Origin: Melaminivora alkalimesophila | GTDB taxonomy: Bacteria > Pseudomonadota > Gammaproteobacteria > Burkholderiales > Burkholderiaceae_C | DNA: 16,651 nt | Reading direction: 5' to 3' | Assembly (NCBI RefSeq): GCF_000282995.1 | Contig: NZ_ALEE01000096.1 | Location: 1 to 16,651 of the forward strand | Part shown: positions 1-8,045 of the stretch, in pieces | Layout: every line of letters starts with the position of its first letter | Numbering within the stretch: the first letter of the stretch is position 1 | Notes under the pieces: generated by a model | The model's input: the letters and a program-made list of their open reading frames with translations, nothing else | Databases searched by the model: none | What the model was told of the DNA's origin: nothing | Position numbers and translations under genes: made by a program

Positions 1-230
1 CCCAGCCGATCGGCTTCGACGCCCCGGACGAGCAGCCGGTGGTGTTGCTGATCTTCCTGCTGGTGCCCGAGGCGGCGACGCAGAAGCACCTGGAGATCCT
101 CTCGGAGATCGCCGAGCTGCTGAGCGACGGCGCGCTGCGCGAGCGCCTGAAGACCTGCGGCGATGCGGCCGAGCTGCACCGGATGATCGCCGAGTGGCAG
201 CCCGCCCGGCCGGCCCCGGCGGGCGACTGA
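1..230 (+). CDS. ptsN: PTS IIA-like nitrogen regulatory protein PtsN, C-terminal fragment
   Basis: Only the last ~75 codons are in the window, read from codon position 3 to a TGA at 228-230; the start and the phosphorylatable His lie off the left edge. The visible part, running from [16 protein letters not shown] through [21 protein letters not shown], is the classic C-terminal half of the EIIA-Ntr/mannitol-type fold: a beta strand ending in VPE followed by the helix [18 protein letters not shown]-Ntr accepts phosphate from the nitrogen PTS (EI-Ntr and HPr/NPr) and acts as a cytosolic regulator rather than a sugar importer. It lies 31 nt before hprK in the same direction, an arrangement common in beta- and gammaproteobacteria, which supports both calls. 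The short C-terminal tail rich in A/P is not conserved in the family. Confidence 0.88.
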   Translation, partial: QPIGFDAPDEQPVVLLIFLLVPEAATQKHLEILSEIAELLSDGALRERLKTCGDAAELHRMIAEWQPARPAPAGD

Positions 231-261
231 GCGGCCCGGCTGCGCCCGCGGGACGGTTGCC

Positions 262-1215
262 GTGAAACCCAACGTCGTCAGCGCCCACGTCCTGTTCGAG
301 GAATTCCGCGCGCTGCTCAAGTGGCGCTGGATCGCCGGGCTGGGCGCCTCCGAGCGGCGCTTCGCCGAGGTCGCGGTGCGCGCCGCGCGCTCGGGCGCCG
401 ACCTGGTCGGCTACCTGAACTACATCCATCCCTACCGGGTGCAGATCCTGGGCGAGCGCGAGATCCGCTACCTGTGCAACGCCACGCCCGAGGATTGCGA
501 GCGCCGCATCGCGCGCATCGTCACGCTCGAGCCGCCGGTGCTGGTGCTCTCGGACGACCAGGAGGCGCCCGCGGAGCTGCTCGCCATGTGCGAGCGGGCG
601 CAGATCCCGCTGTTTGCCACGCACGAATCGGCCGCCTTCGTGAGCGACGTGCTGCGCGCCTACCTGTCCAAGCACTTTGCCGATCGCACCACCATGCACG
701 GCGTGTTCATGGACATCCTGGGCCTGGGCGTGCTGATCACGGGCGAATCGGGCCTGGGCAAGAGCGAACTGGGGCTGGAGCTGATCTCGCGCGGCAACGG
801 CCTGGTGGCCGACGACGCGGTCGACCTGTACCGCATCAACCAGACCACCATCGAGGGCAAGTGCCCCGAATTGCTGCAGAACCTGCTGGAGGTGCGCGGC
901 ATCGGCCTTTTGGACATCCGCGCGATCTTCGGCGAATCGGCAGTGCGCCGGCGCATGCGCCTCAAGCTCATCGTGCACCTGGTGCGCAAGGAAACCCTGG
1001 AGCGCGACTATGAGCGCATGCCCTACGAGCCGCTCACGCAGGACGTGCTGGGCGTGCCGGTGCTCAAGGTGATCATCCAGGTGGTGGCGGGGCGCAACAT
1101 CGCCGTGCTGGTCGAGGCGGCGGTGCGCAACACCATCCTGCAGCTGCGCGGCATCGACACCTACCAGGAATTCGTCGAGCGCCACCGCCGCGCCATGGAG
1201 CAGGGCGGGGCCTGA
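262..1215 (+). CDS. hprK: HPr kinase/phosphorylase
   Basis: 317 aa, the usual length for the family. HprK phosphorylates a regulatory Ser of HPr with ATP and also removes it by phosphorolysis, tying PTS state to metabolism. The N-terminal domain (about 1-130) is followed by the kinase core: HGVFMDI with H146, the P-loop GESGLGKS at 161-168 (K167), the acidic pair in LVADDAV (D184/D185), the family signature [13 protein letters not shown] at 208-220 and the C-terminal [10 protein letters not shown] helix. The chosen start is a GTG at 262, because [15 protein letters not shown] matches the N-terminus I recall for beta-proteobacterial HprK; only a weak purine-rich ribosome site (gggacgg) precedes it. 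It follows ptsN and probably shares its transcript. It converges on fur with just 10 nt between the two stop codons. Confidence 0.95.
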   Translation: MKPNVVSAHVLFEEFRALLKWRWIAGLGASERRFAEVAVRAARSGADLVGYLNYIHPYRVQILGEREIRYLCNATPEDCERRIARIVTLEPPVLVLSDDQEAPAELLAMCERAQIPLFATHESAAFVSDVLRAYLSKHFADRTTMHGVFMDILGLGVLITGESGLGKSELGLELISRGNGLVADDAVDLYRINQTTIEGKCPELLQNLLEVRGIGLLDIRAIFGESAVRRRMRLKLIVHLVRKETLERDYERMPYEPLTQDVLGVPVLKVIIQVVAGRNIAVLVEAAVRNTILQLRGIDTYQEFVERHRRAMEQGGA

Positions 1216-1221
1216 AGGCCC
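1208..1221. other. Short GC stem-loop containing the hprK stop codon
   Basis: GGGCC (1208-1212), loop TGAA (1213-1216) and GGCCC (1217-1221) form a perfect 5-bp stem whose loop holds the hprK TGA. It sits between the convergent ends of hprK and fur and could act as a weak terminator in either direction. There is no T-run on either strand, and such stems are frequent by chance in GC-rich DNA. Confidence 0.2.
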
Positions 1222-1225
1222 GGCC

Positions 1226-1678
1226 TCAACCCGGCTTGCGCGGCGTGGAGGCCTGTTGCTCGGCCGCGGCGGCGCACTCGGCGCACTGGCCGTAGAGCTC
1301 CATGGAGTGGTCGCGCACCACCCAGCCGTTCTGGCGCGCGATGAGCTGCTGGCGCCGCTCGATCTCCGGGTCGTAGAACTCCTCGACCTTGTTGCACACG
1401 GTGCAGATGAAGTGGTCGTGGTGCTCGCCCTCGTTGAGTTCGTAGATCGACTTGCCGCCCTCGAAGTTGCTGCGCAGCAGGATGCCTGCCTGCTCGAACT
1501 GCGTGAGCACGCGGTAGACGGTCGCCAGGCCGATGTCGGAGCGCTCGTCCAGCAGCACGCGGAACACATCCTCGGCCGTCATGTGGCGCTGGGCGCCACT
1601 TTGGAAGATCTGCAGGATCTTCAGACGCGGCAGGGTGGCCTTCAGGCCCGTACTCTTGAGTTCCTCGATGTGCTTCAT
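1226..1678 (-). CDS. fur: Ferric uptake regulator Fur
   Basis: 150 aa, standard for Fur. It is a dimeric Fe(II)-dependent repressor of iron acquisition genes. The N-terminal winged-helix domain (about 1-80) contains [14 protein letters not shown] and the recognition region [19 protein letters not shown]. The metal-binding dimerisation domain carries [10 protein letters not shown] (H86, H87, H89, C92, C95), H124 in DHSMEL, and the second zinc pair C132/C135 in CAEC. All structural-zinc cysteines and regulatory-site histidines expected for Fur (rather than Zur or PerR) are present. The start ATG (1678-1676) has a purine-rich stretch (aaagggcaggg) just upstream. It is transcribed away from bamE across a 92-nt spacer, as fur and omlA are in Pseudomonas. 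I see no convincing Fur box in that spacer, so autoregulation is not shown by the sequence. Confidence 0.97.
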   Translation of the reverse strand: MKHIEELKSTGLKATLPRLKILQIFQSGAQRHMTAEDVFRVLLDERSDIGLATVYRVLTQFEQAGILLRSNFEGGKSIYELNEGEHHDHFICTVCNKVEEFYDPEIERRQQLIARQNGWVVRDHSMELYGQCAECAAAAEQQASTPRKPG

Positions 1679-1746
1679 CCCTGCCCTTTCGTGTGCCAGT
1701 CGTGTGAGGAGGTGGCTGCGCGCGAAGGCCTGAAAAATCCTGCCGC

Positions 1747-1752
1747 TACAAT
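1747..1752 (+). promoter_or_regulatory. -10-like hexamer TACAAT upstream of bamE
   Basis: TACAAT in the context CTACAATCG matches a sigma-70 -10 box in five of six positions and ends 18 nt before the bamE ATG. No good TTGACA is found 16-18 nt upstream. The same extended motif recurs before leuS, proA, gshA and benE, which raises confidence that it is functional. Confidence 0.55.
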
Positions 1753-1770
1753 CGTCTGGATCATATCGCC

Positions 1771-2328
1771 ATGCCTATTTCCATGCCTGTTTCCGCCCAT
1801 TGGCTCGTGCGCTTCGGCGCGGCCCTGCTCCTCGGCGCCGCAGCGTCCGGCTGTGCGGACACGGCGCACCGCGTGGTCGGCGCCGTCACGCCCTACAAGG
1901 TCGAGGTGGTGCAGGGCAACTTCATCTCCCGCGAGCAGGTGGCGGCGCTGCAGCCCGGCATGGGCCGCCAGCAGGTGCGCGAGATCCTCGGCACGCCGCT
2001 GCTGGCGAGCGTCTTTCACGCCGACCGCTGGGAGTACGTGTTCACGCTCAAGCGACCGGGCGTGGAAGTGCAGTCGCGCCGCCTGACCGTGTTCTTCCGG
2101 GACAACGTGCTCGAGCGCGTGGAGGGCGACGAGATGCCGAGCGAGGCCGAATTCGTCGCCTCGCTGGCTTCCAAGGCCTCCAGGCGGGCGGTGCCGGTGC
2201 TGGAAGCCACCGAGGCGCAGCTGGCGCGCCACCCCACCCAGCCCGACACCGCGCCGCCGCTGGAGGCCGAGCCGCCCGCGCCGCCTCCGCCGACCAGCTA
2301 CCCGCCGCTGGAATCCGCGCCGCGCTGA
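1771..2328 (+). CDS. bamE: Outer-membrane assembly lipoprotein BamE (SmpA/OmlA)
   Basis: 185 aa. BamE is a periplasm-facing outer-membrane lipoprotein of the BAM complex that inserts beta-barrel proteins. A basic/hydrophobic signal peptide ends in ASGC, with the lipidated cysteine at residue 28 (the lipobox is slightly weak, Ala at -3). The SmpA/OmlA domain follows: [38 protein letters not shown], then [10 protein letters not shown] and the final strand with [21 protein letters not shown]. Beyond about residue 140 is a low-complexity Ala/Pro tail ([18 protein letters not shown]) that makes the protein much longer than E. coli BamE but near Pseudomonas OmlA length. A second in-frame ATG at 1783 would give a slightly shorter signal peptide. 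The gene is divergent from fur and 74 nt ahead of dapB, with a strong GC stem-loop in between. Confidence 0.93.
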   Translation: MPISMPVSAHWLVRFGAALLLGAAASGCADTAHRVVGAVTPYKVEVVQGNFISREQVAALQPGMGRQQVREILGTPLLASVFHADRWEYVFTLKRPGVEVQSRRLTVFFRDNVLERVEGDEMPSEAEFVASLASKASRRAVPVLEATEAQLARHPTQPDTAPPLEAEPPAPPPPTSYPPLESAPR

Positions 2329-2334
2329 ATCCAG

Positions 2335-2362
2335 GCGGGCAGGGCCGCCCGGCGGCGCCCGC
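2335..2362. terminator. Nested GC stem-loop after bamE
   Basis: Outer arms GCGGGC (2335-2340) and GCCCGC (2357-2362) enclose inner arms GCCGC (2344-2348) and GCGGC (2352-2356) with a CCG loop and a 3-nt bulge on the left side. That gives 11 GC pairs starting 7 nt after the bamE stop. There is no following T-run, so this is a candidate terminator, pause site or mRNA 3'-end stabiliser, not a canonical intrinsic terminator. Confidence 0.4.
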
Positions 2363-2402
2363 GGCTCCGCTTCCCTGTCCCCGTTCACTACCCCCTGCCG
2401 AC

Positions 2403-3227
2403 ATGAGTGCCTCTTCCCCCTCCCTTCGCCGCGTCGCGGTCGCCGGCGCCAGCGGCCGCATGGGCCGCATGCTGGTCGAGGCGATCGCCGCCAGCAGCGA
2501 CTGCCGCCTGGCGGGCGCGCTGGACATTCCCGGCAGCCCGGCGCTGGGTCAGGACGCGCTGGCCCACCTGGGCCGCAGCAGCGGCGTGGCCATCACCAGC
2601 GACCTGCAGGCCGGACTGGCCGATGCCGATGTGCTGATCGACTTCACGCGCCCCGAGGGCACGCTGGCGCACGCCGCCGCCTGCGCCGCGGCCGGCGTGC
2701 AGATGGTGATCGGCACCACCGGTTTTTCCGAGGCCCAGAAGGCCGAGTTGCAGGCTGCGGCCGACAAGGTGGCGATCGTCCTCGCGCCGAACATGAGCGT
2801 GGGCGTGAACGTCACGCTCAAGCTGCTGCAGATGGCGGCGCGCGCGCTCGACCAGGGCTACGACATCGAGGTCATCGAGGCGCACCACAAGCACAAGGTG
2901 GACGCGCCCTCGGGCACGGCGCTGAAGATGGGCGAAGTCATCGCCGAGGCGCAGGGCACGCGCCTGGCCGACCGCGCGGTCTACGAGCGCTACGGCCACA
3001 CCGGCGAGCGCCCGGCGAACGCCATCGGCTTTGCCACGGTGCGCGGCGGCGACATCGTGGGCGACCACACGGTGCTGTTTGCCGGCACCGGCGAGCGCGT
3101 GGAAATCTCCCACCGCTCCAGCAGCCGCGAGGGCTACGCCCAGGGCAGCCTGCGCGCCGTGCGTTTCCTGGCCGGCAAGGAAGCCGGCCTGTTCGACATG
3201 TTCGACGTGCTCGGCCTCAATGGCTGA
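2403..3227 (+). CDS. dapB: 4-hydroxy-tetrahydrodipicolinate reductase
   Basis: 274 aa, normal for DapB. It reduces 4-hydroxy-tetrahydrodipicolinate to tetrahydrodipicolinate with NAD(P)H in the diaminopimelate/lysine route. The N-terminal Rossmann domain opens with [11 protein letters not shown] (nucleotide-binding loop, residues 11-21) and includes [10 protein letters not shown] and VIGTTGF. The substrate-binding signature at 156-173 reads [18 protein letters not shown], with H161 and K165 corresponding to the catalytic His159 and Lys163 of E. coli. The C-terminus FDMFDVLGL is also typical. The frame is open far upstream, but the ATG at 2403 is chosen because the family N-terminus begins just before the Rossmann strand, and the upstream frame overlaps bamE. 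No clear Shine-Dalgarno is visible. It may be co-transcribed with bamE if the intervening hairpin does not terminate. Confidence 0.96.
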   Translation: MSASSPSLRRVAVAGASGRMGRMLVEAIAASSDCRLAGALDIPGSPALGQDALAHLGRSSGVAITSDLQAGLADADVLIDFTRPEGTLAHAAACAAAGVQMVIGTTGFSEAQKAELQAAADKVAIVLAPNMSVGVNVTLKLLQMAARALDQGYDIEVIEAHHKHKVDAPSGTALKMGEVIAEAQGTRLADRAVYERYGHTGERPANAIGFATVRGGDIVGDHTVLFAGTGERVEISHRSSSREGYAQGSLRAVRFLAGKEAGLFDMFDVLGLNG

Positions 3228-3232
3228 GCCGA

Positions 3233-3274
3233 CAGGCCGCAGGCGCGCGGGGCGCGCGCCCTAGAATCGGCCTG
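3233..3274. terminator. Nested inverted repeat between dapB and leuS
   Basis: Inner arms GGCGCGCG (3242-3249) and CGCGCGCC (3253-3260) form a perfect 8-bp stem with a GGG loop. Outer arms CAGGCCG (3233-3239) and CGGCCTG (3268-3274) add 7 bp. The structure starts 6 nt after the dapB stop. No T-run follows. The unpaired 7-nt bulge on the right side is exactly the segment containing the leuS -10-like TAGAAT, so terminator and promoter elements are interleaved. Confidence 0.45.
3262..3267 (+). promoter_or_regulatory. -10-like hexamer TAGAAT upstream of leuS
   Basis: TAGAAT within CTAGAATCG matches the -10 consensus in five of six positions and ends 58 nt before the leuS ATG. The region 17 nt upstream is a GC hairpin, not a -35 box. 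It shares flanking bases with the candidate promoters of bamE, proA, gshA and benE. Confidence 0.5.
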
Positions 3275-3325
3275 CCACGCACCGCGTCCCGCCGCCCGGT
3301 GTCCGGATTCCCCTCTCTTCCCGCC

Positions 3326-6031
3326 ATGCAAGACAAGTACAACCCCGCCGAGGTGGAGCGCGCCGCGCACGCCCACTGGAACGCCCGCGACGCCTACCGC
3401 GTCACCGAGGACGCTTCCAAACCGAAGTTCTACGCCTGCTCCATGCTGCCCTATCCCAGCGGCAAGCTGCACATGGGCCACGTGCGCAACTACACCATCA
3501 ACGACATGCTCACGCGCCAGCTGCGCATGCAGGGCTACAACGTGCTGATGCCCATGGGCTGGGACGCCTTCGGCCTGCCGGCGGAGAATGCGGCGCTCAA
3601 GAACAAGGTGCCGCCGGCGCAGTGGACCTGGGACAACATCGCCTACATGAAGCGGCAGATGCAGGCCATGGGCCTGGCCATCGACTGGAGCCGCGAGGTC
3701 GCCACCTGCGACCCGCAGTACTACAAGTGGAACCAGTGGCTGTTCCTGAAGATGCTGGAAAAGGGCATCGCCTACCGCAAGACCCAGGTGGTCAACTGGG
3801 ACCCGGTGGACCAGACGGTGCTGGCCAACGAGCAGGTCATCGACGGCAAGGGTTGGCGCACCGGCGCACCGGTCGAGAAGCGCGAGATCCCGGGCTACTA
3901 CCTGAAGATCACAACTTACGCGCAGGAGCTGCTCGACCACGTGCAGCTGGGCGGCGAGAAGGCGACGCTCACGGGCTGGCCCGACAAGGTGCGCGTGATG
4001 CAGGAGAACTGGATCGGCAAGTCCAGCGGTGTGCGCTTTGCCTTCACGCACGACATCCGGGGTGCCGACGGCGCGCTGATCGGGGACGGCCGCATGTACG
4101 TCTTCACCACGCGCGCCGACACCATCATGGGGGTGACGTTCTGCGCCGTGGCGCCCGAGCACCCGCTGGCGCTGCACGCCGCGGCCGGCAACCCGCAGCT
4201 GGCCGCCTTCATCGAGGAATGCAAGAAGGGCGGTACCACCGAGGCGGAGCTCGCCGCGCGCGAGAAGGCCGGTATGCCCACGGGGCTGGTCGTCACGCAT
4301 CCGCTCACCGGCGAGCCGGTCCCGCTGTGGGTGGGCAACTACGTGCTGATGGGCTATGGCGACGGCGCCGTCATGGGCGTGCCGGCGCACGACGAGCGCG
4401 ACTTCGCCTTTGCGCTCAAATACGGCCTGCCGATCAAGCAGGTGATCCTGGTCGATGGCGAGGAATTCGACTTCCATCGCTGGCAGGACTGGTACGCCGA
4501 CAAGGAGCGCGGCGTGACCATCAACTCCGACAACTTCAGCGGCCTGGGCCACCAGGAGGCCGTGGCGGCGGTGGCGCACGCGCTCGAAGCCAAGGGACTG
4601 GGCGAGCTCAAGACCACCTGGCGCCTGCGCGACTGGGGCATCTCGCGCCAGCGCTACTGGGGCACGCCGATTCCCATCATCCACTGCGAGGACTGTGGCG
4701 CCCAGCCCGTGCCGGAACAGGACCTGCCGGTGGTGCTGCCCGAAGGGCTGGTGCCCGATGGCTCGGGCAACCCGCTGGTGCACTCGGAGGAATTCCACGC
4801 CGGCGTCACCTGCCCCTGCTGCGGCAAGGCGGCGCGGCGCGAGACCGACACCATGGACACCTTCGTGGACTCGTCCTGGTACTTCATGCGCTATTGCGAC
4901 GCGAACGACCACGAGCGCATGGTCGGCGGTGGCACGGACTACTGGATGCCGATGGACCAGTACATCGGTGGCATCGAGCACGCCATCCTGCACCTGCTGT
5001 ACGCGCGTTTCTGGACCAAGGTCATGCGCGACCTGGGGCTGGTCAAGGTCGATGAGCCCTTCACGCGCCTGCTCACGCAGGGCATGGTGCTCAACCACAT
5101 CTACAGCCGCCGCACAGCGCGCGGCGCCAAGGAATACTTCTGGCCGCACGACGTGGAGCACGTGCTGGGCGAGGACGGCAAGGTCGTCGGCGCGCGGCTG
5201 AAGCACGCCGTGGACAGCGGCGACGGCCTGCTGCCCGTGGGCACGCCCATCGACTACGAGGGCGTGGGCACCATGTCCAAGTCGAAGAACAACGGCGTCG
5301 ATCCGCAGGACCTGATCGAGCGCTACGGCGCCGACACCGCGCGCCTCTACACCATGTTCACCGCGCCGCCCGAGCTGACCCTGGAGTGGAACGACGCCGC
5401 GGTCGAGGGCAGCCACCGCTTCCTGCGCCGCGTGTGGGCCTTCGGCCACCGGCTGGCGGCGCTGGACAAGGATGCGGCGCTGGCCAGCGTCGCCGGTGCC
5501 ACCAGCCTGGCGGACGTTGCCTTCGGCCCGGCCGCGCGCGCGCTGCGCCTGGAGATCCACACGGTGCTCAAGCAGGTGGATTACGACTACCAACGCATGC
5601 AGTACAACACCGTGGTCTCGGGCTGCATGAAGATGCTCAACGCGCTGGAGGGCTTCAAGGACCACGCCGATGCGGGCGCCCAAGTGGCGCTGATCGAGGG
5701 TTTTGGCATCCTGCTGCGCGCCCTCTACCCTGCCACGCCGCACCTCACGCACGTGCTGTGGGAGCAGCTGGGCTACGCCAGCCAGCTCGGCGACCTGCTG
5801 GATGCGCCCTGGCCCCAGGTGGACCCCGGCGCGCTGGTGCAGGACGAACTGGAGCTGGTGCTGCAGGTCAACGGCAAGCTGCGCGGCGCGCTGCGCGTGC
5901 CTGCCAGCGCCGACCGGGCGGCGATCGAGCAGGCAGCGCTGGCGAGCGAGGAATTCCAGAAATTCTCCGAGGGCCGCACCGCGAAGAAGGTGGTGGTGGT
6001 TCCGGGTCGCCTGGTCAACGTGGTGGTCTGA
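3326..6031 (+). CDS. leuS: Leucyl-tRNA synthetase
   Basis: 901 aa, within the range for proteobacterial LeuRS. A class I cytosolic enzyme that charges tRNA-Leu. Visible elements in order: the HIGH motif as HMGH (49-52, in [16 protein letters not shown]); the CP1 editing domain with its threonine-rich peptide TTRADT (261-266); a zinc-ribbon-like region with CEDC and CPCC cysteine pairs; [11 protein letters not shown]; the KMSKS loop as TMSKS (649-653) followed by KNNGVDPQ; the anticodon-binding helical domain; and a C-terminal domain ending LVNVVV. A GTG at 3299 would extend it by nine residues, but [18 protein letters not shown] is the N-terminus I expect for this lineage, so 3326 is preferred. 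lptE follows after 16 nt. Confidence 0.97.
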   Translation: MQDKYNPAEVERAAHAHWNARDAYRVTEDASKPKFYACSMLPYPSGKLHMGHVRNYTINDMLTRQLRMQGYNVLMPMGWDAFGLPAENAALKNKVPPAQWTWDNIAYMKRQMQAMGLAIDWSREVATCDPQYYKWNQWLFLKMLEKGIAYRKTQVVNWDPVDQTVLANEQVIDGKGWRTGAPVEKREIPGYYLKITTYAQELLDHVQLGGEKATLTGWPDKVRVMQENWIGKSSGVRFAFTHDIRGADGALIGDGRMYVFTTRADTIMGVTFCAVAPEHPLALHAAAGNPQLAAFIEECKKGGTTEAELAAREKAGMPTGLVVTHPLTGEPVPLWVGNYVLMGYGDGAVMGVPAHDERDFAFALKYGLPIKQVILVDGEEFDFHRWQDWYADKERGVTINSDNFSGLGHQEAVAAVAHALEAKGLGELKTTWRLRDWGISRQRYWGTPIPIIHCEDCGAQPVPEQDLPVVLPEGLVPDGSGNPLVHSEEFHAGVTCPCCGKAARRETDTMDTFVDSSWYFMRYCDANDHERMVGGGTDYWMPMDQYIGGIEHAILHLLYARFWTKVMRDLGLVKVDEPFTRLLTQGMVLNHIYSRRTARGAKEYFWPHDVEHVLGEDGKVVGARLKHAVDSGDGLLPVGTPIDYEGVGTMSKSKNNGVDPQDLIERYGADTARLYTMFTAPPELTLEWNDAAVEGSHRFLRRVWAFGHRLAALDKDAALASVAGATSLADVAFGPAARALRLEIHTVLKQVDYDYQRMQYNTVVSGCMKMLNALEGFKDHADAGAQVALIEGFGILLRALYPATPHLTHVLWEQLGYASQLGDLLDAPWPQVDPGALVQDELELVLQVNGKLRGALRVPASADRAAIEQAALASEEFQKFSEGRTAKKVVVVPGRLVNVVV

Positions 6032-6035
6032 GGCC

Positions 6036-6042
6036 AAGAGGA
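6036..6042 (+). promoter_or_regulatory. Shine-Dalgarno of lptE
   Basis: AAGAGGA lies 5 nt before the ATG at 6048 and fixes the lptE start. It is one of the few clear ribosome-binding sites in the window, consistent with lptE being an internal operon gene that needs its own ribosome site. Confidence 0.7.
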
Positions 6043-6047
6043 CACCC

Positions 6048-6557
6048 ATGCGCAAGCGCACCCTGTTGCTCACCCTGCTGGCTGCGGCGCCGCTGGCGGC
6101 GTGCGGCTTTCGCCTGCGTGGCGTGCCGCAGTTCGCCTTTCGCTCGCTCTACGTGCAGGCCGAGGCGGGGTCCGAGCTGGTGCGCGAACTGCGCCGCACG
6201 CTGGTCGGCGCCGGCGGCGACCTGCTCCTGCTGAGCGAGCCCGCACAACTGCCCCAGGCCGAGGCGGTGCTGGAATTCCTGTCCGAGCAGCGCGAGCGTG
6301 TGGTGGTCGGCCAGAACGCCACCGGCCAGGTGCGCGAGCTGCAGCTGCGCCTGCGGCTGCGCTTTCGGCTGCGCGGGCGCGACGGCCAGGAATGGATCGC
6401 CCCCACCGAGATCGCGCAGACGCGCGACATCAGCTACAACGAGACCATCGCCCTGTCCAAGGAAGGCGAGGAGGCGCTGCTGTTTCGCAACATGCAGACC
6501 GACCTTGTGCAGCAGCTGCTGCGCCGCCTGGCGGCCGCACGCGCGCCGGGGGCGTGA
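6048..6557 (+). CDS. lptE: LPS-assembly lipoprotein LptE (RlpB)
   Basis: 169 aa. LptE is an outer-membrane lipoprotein that plugs and assembles the LptD barrel for lipopolysaccharide export to the cell surface. A short lipoprotein signal MRKRTLLLTLLAAAPLAAC ends with lipobox LAAC (Cys19), followed immediately by the family hallmark CGFRLRG. The rest is the alternating alpha/beta body with SLYVQAEAGSELVRELRR, an arginine-rich strand (LQLRLRLRFRLRGRDG) and the C-terminal helix FRNMQTDLVQQLLRRL. Sequence conservation in LptE is low, so the call rests on lipobox, CGFRLRG, size and the leuS-lptE-holA order, which is widely conserved in proteobacteria. The ATG has a clear Shine-Dalgarno. Confidence 0.93.
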   Translation: MRKRTLLLTLLAAAPLAACGFRLRGVPQFAFRSLYVQAEAGSELVRELRRTLVGAGGDLLLLSEPAQLPQAEAVLEFLSEQRERVVVGQNATGQVRELQLRLRLRFRLRGRDGQEWIAPTEIAQTRDISYNETIALSKEGEEALLFRNMQTDLVQQLLRRLAAARAPGA

Positions 6558-6596
6558 GCGGCGGCCGACGCCTGCCGGAGCGCCCCGACCGAAGCC

Positions 6597-7649
6597 ATGC
6601 ACCTGCCGCTCGCCCAGCTGGACGCCCACCTGCAGCAGGGCCTGCGCCCGCTGTACGTGCTGCACGGCGACGAACCCCTGCTGCAGCAGGAGGCGCTGGA
6701 CGCCATCCGCGCCGCCGCGCGTGCCGCCGGCCACACCGAGCGCAGCAGCTTCACCGTCGCCGGCGCGCACTTCGACTGGAGCGGCGTGCTCGCCGCCGGG
6801 GGGTCGCTGTCGCTGTTCGCTGAGCGGCAGCTGCTGGAGCTGCGCATCCCTTCGGGCAAGCCGGGCAAGGACGGCTCGGCCGCACTGCAGCAGCTGGCCG
6901 AGCGCGCGCCCGCGAGCGAAGACGTGCTCACCGTCGTCGTGCTGCCGCGCCTGGACAAGGCGGCGCGCGCCAGCGCCTGGTTCACGGCGCTCGAAGGCGC
7001 CGGCGTGGCCGTCCAGATCGACCCTGTGGGGCGTGCGCAGCTGCCCGCCTGGATCGCGCGCCGGCTGGCGGCGCAGGGCCAGCGCGTGCCCGCCGGCGAG
7101 GCCGGCCAGCACATGCTGCAGTTCTTCGCCGACCAGGTGGAAGGCAACCTGCTGGCGGCGCACCAGGAGATCGCCAAGCTGGCGCTGCTGCACCCGCCCG
7201 GGGAGCTGCCGGCCGGCGCCATCGAGGCGGCCGTGCTGAACGTGGCGCGCTACGACGCCTTCCAGCTGTCGGAGGTGGTGCTCTCCGGGCAGGTGCTGCG
7301 CACCCAGCGCATGCTCGAGGGCCTGGAGGCCGCAGGTGCGGCACCGGTGCTGGTGCACTGGGCGTTGGCCGAGGACATCCGCGCCCTCAAGCGCTGCCGC
7401 GAGGCACTGGACGCCGGCAAGCCGCTGCCCATGGCGCTGCGCGAAAACCGCGTCTGGGGCCCGAAGGAGCGTCTGTTCGAGCCCTTGCTGCGGCGCGCTA
7501 CTGCGGCCCAGCTCGGGCGCCTCCTGCAATCGGCCCACACGGTGGACGGCATCGTCAAGGGCCTGAAAGCCCCCGACTGGCCGCAGGAGCCCTGGCAGGC
7601 GCTGGCGCGGCTGGCGCTGCAGGTCGGCCGGCTGGCGCGCCCTGGCTGA
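6597..7649 (+). CDS. holA: DNA polymerase III subunit delta
   Basis: 350 aa, typical for HolA. The delta subunit of the clamp loader opens the beta sliding clamp. The N-terminal AAA+-like domain begins with LRPLYVLHGDEPLLQQEALDAIR (HGDEPLL at 23-29), a degenerate nucleotide-binding fold without a functional Walker A, as expected. Domain II contains EGNLLAAHQEIAKLALL (from 182), the strongest family signature. The C-terminal collar domain includes NVARYDAFQLSEVVLSG, HWALAEDIRAL and a late TVDGIVKGLKAPDWPQEPWQAL motif. It starts 39 nt after lptE and completes the leuS-lptE-holA cluster. The 3' end runs up against the broken antitoxin-like gene on the opposite strand. Confidence 0.95.
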   Translation: MHLPLAQLDAHLQQGLRPLYVLHGDEPLLQQEALDAIRAAARAAGHTERSSFTVAGAHFDWSGVLAAGGSLSLFAERQLLELRIPSGKPGKDGSAALQQLAERAPASEDVLTVVVLPRLDKAARASAWFTALEGAGVAVQIDPVGRAQLPAWIARRLAAQGQRVPAGEAGQHMLQFFADQVEGNLLAAHQEIAKLALLHPPGELPAGAIEAAVLNVARYDAFQLSEVVLSGQVLRTQRMLEGLEAAGAAPVLVHWALAEDIRALKRCREALDAGKPLPMALRENRVWGPKERLFEPLLRRATAAQLGRLLQSAHTVDGIVKGLKAPDWPQEPWQALARLALQVGRLARPG

Positions 7650-7652
7650 CCG

Positions 7653-7672
7653 GCCCGATCGGTGCACCGGGC
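7653..7672. other. Weak inverted repeat just after holA
   Basis: GCCCG (7653-7657) and CGGGC (7668-7672) can pair around a 10-nt loop. Overlapping them is the 10-bp palindrome CGGTGCACCG (7660-7669). A weak holA terminator is possible, but no T-run follows. It marks the point where the antitoxin-like homology on the other strand ends. Confidence 0.2.
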
Positions 7673-7681
7673 TCGTCTCCA

Positions 7682-8045
7682 GACCAGCGCACCCAGCGGC
7701 ACAGCGAGCGCTGCAGCCAGCTTCTTCAGCGTGGACGCACTCCCCGAGCGCTTCCCGCTCTCGATCTGGCTGATGAAGGGCTTGCTCAGGCCGGCGGACT
7801 TGGCCAGTGCCTCTTGGCTGAGCCCACGGTGCTCGCGCCAAGCCCTGAGGGGCGTGATTTCCGTCCGCGATGGCGAAAGCCACCACCGAGGGAATGCGGA
7901 TGCCGTCATCGCTGGCCATGGCGCGGTCAAGTGCGGCGTTGTCGCCAGCCTCCTCAATGGCGCCGCGCACCCTGTCCCACATGTCGGCAGGAACCCCATA
8001 GAAGGCCGGCTTTCCGTCCTTTTCAATCACTTGAATTTCGGTCAT
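7682..8045 (-). pseudogene. Frameshifted XRE-family HTH antitoxin-like gene
   Basis: Two adjacent minus-strand frames together give one recognisable protein. From the ATG at 8045 one frame reads MTEIQVIEKDGKPAFYGVP, then a helical linker ending VAFAIADGNH. Homology then jumps one base to the next frame: PLRAWREHRGLSQEALAKSAG, LSKPFISQIESGKRSGSAST, LKKLAAALAVPLGALV, a textbook HTH_3/XRE domain. The switch lies at about 7847-7853, around a run of four C on the minus strand; one extra base explains it. After GALV there is no natural stop: the shifted frame continues open to 7250, antisense to holA, and the unshifted frame to 6015. Proteins of this layout are usually antitoxins paired with RelE/ParE-type toxins; no toxin gene is recognisable on either side. 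The first ~70 nt (7981-8050) are only about 47% GC by my count, against ~70% around it, which suggests foreign origin. Alternative: a sequencing error in an intact gene, though the missing end argues for decay. Confidence 0.72.

Noticed and set aside
1679..1770. Fur box in the fur-bamE spacer
   Set aside because: No stretch resembles the GATAATGATAATCATTATC consensus. A short gatcatat segment is not sufficient.
3299..3325. GTG at 3299 as the leuS start
   Set aside because: It adds nine residues not expected in the family, and the ATG at 3326 gives the standard [15 protein letters not shown]-terminus. Neither has a ribosome site.
3134..6073. 979-aa open frame antisense to leuS (with comparable 955-aa and 904-aa antisense frames at 9764-12631 and 13855-16569)
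   Set aside because: GC-rich codon usage removes stops from the antisense frame. The translations are His/Val/Arg/Ala/Gln-rich with no domain, and the opposite strand carries clear proteins (LeuS, TrkAH, Kup).
6549..6586. Long-range repeat GGGGCG/CGCCCC between lptE and holA as a terminator
   Set aside because: It has a 26-nt loop, overlaps the lptE stop and lies just ahead of the holA start within an apparent operon. It is no better than chance in this composition.
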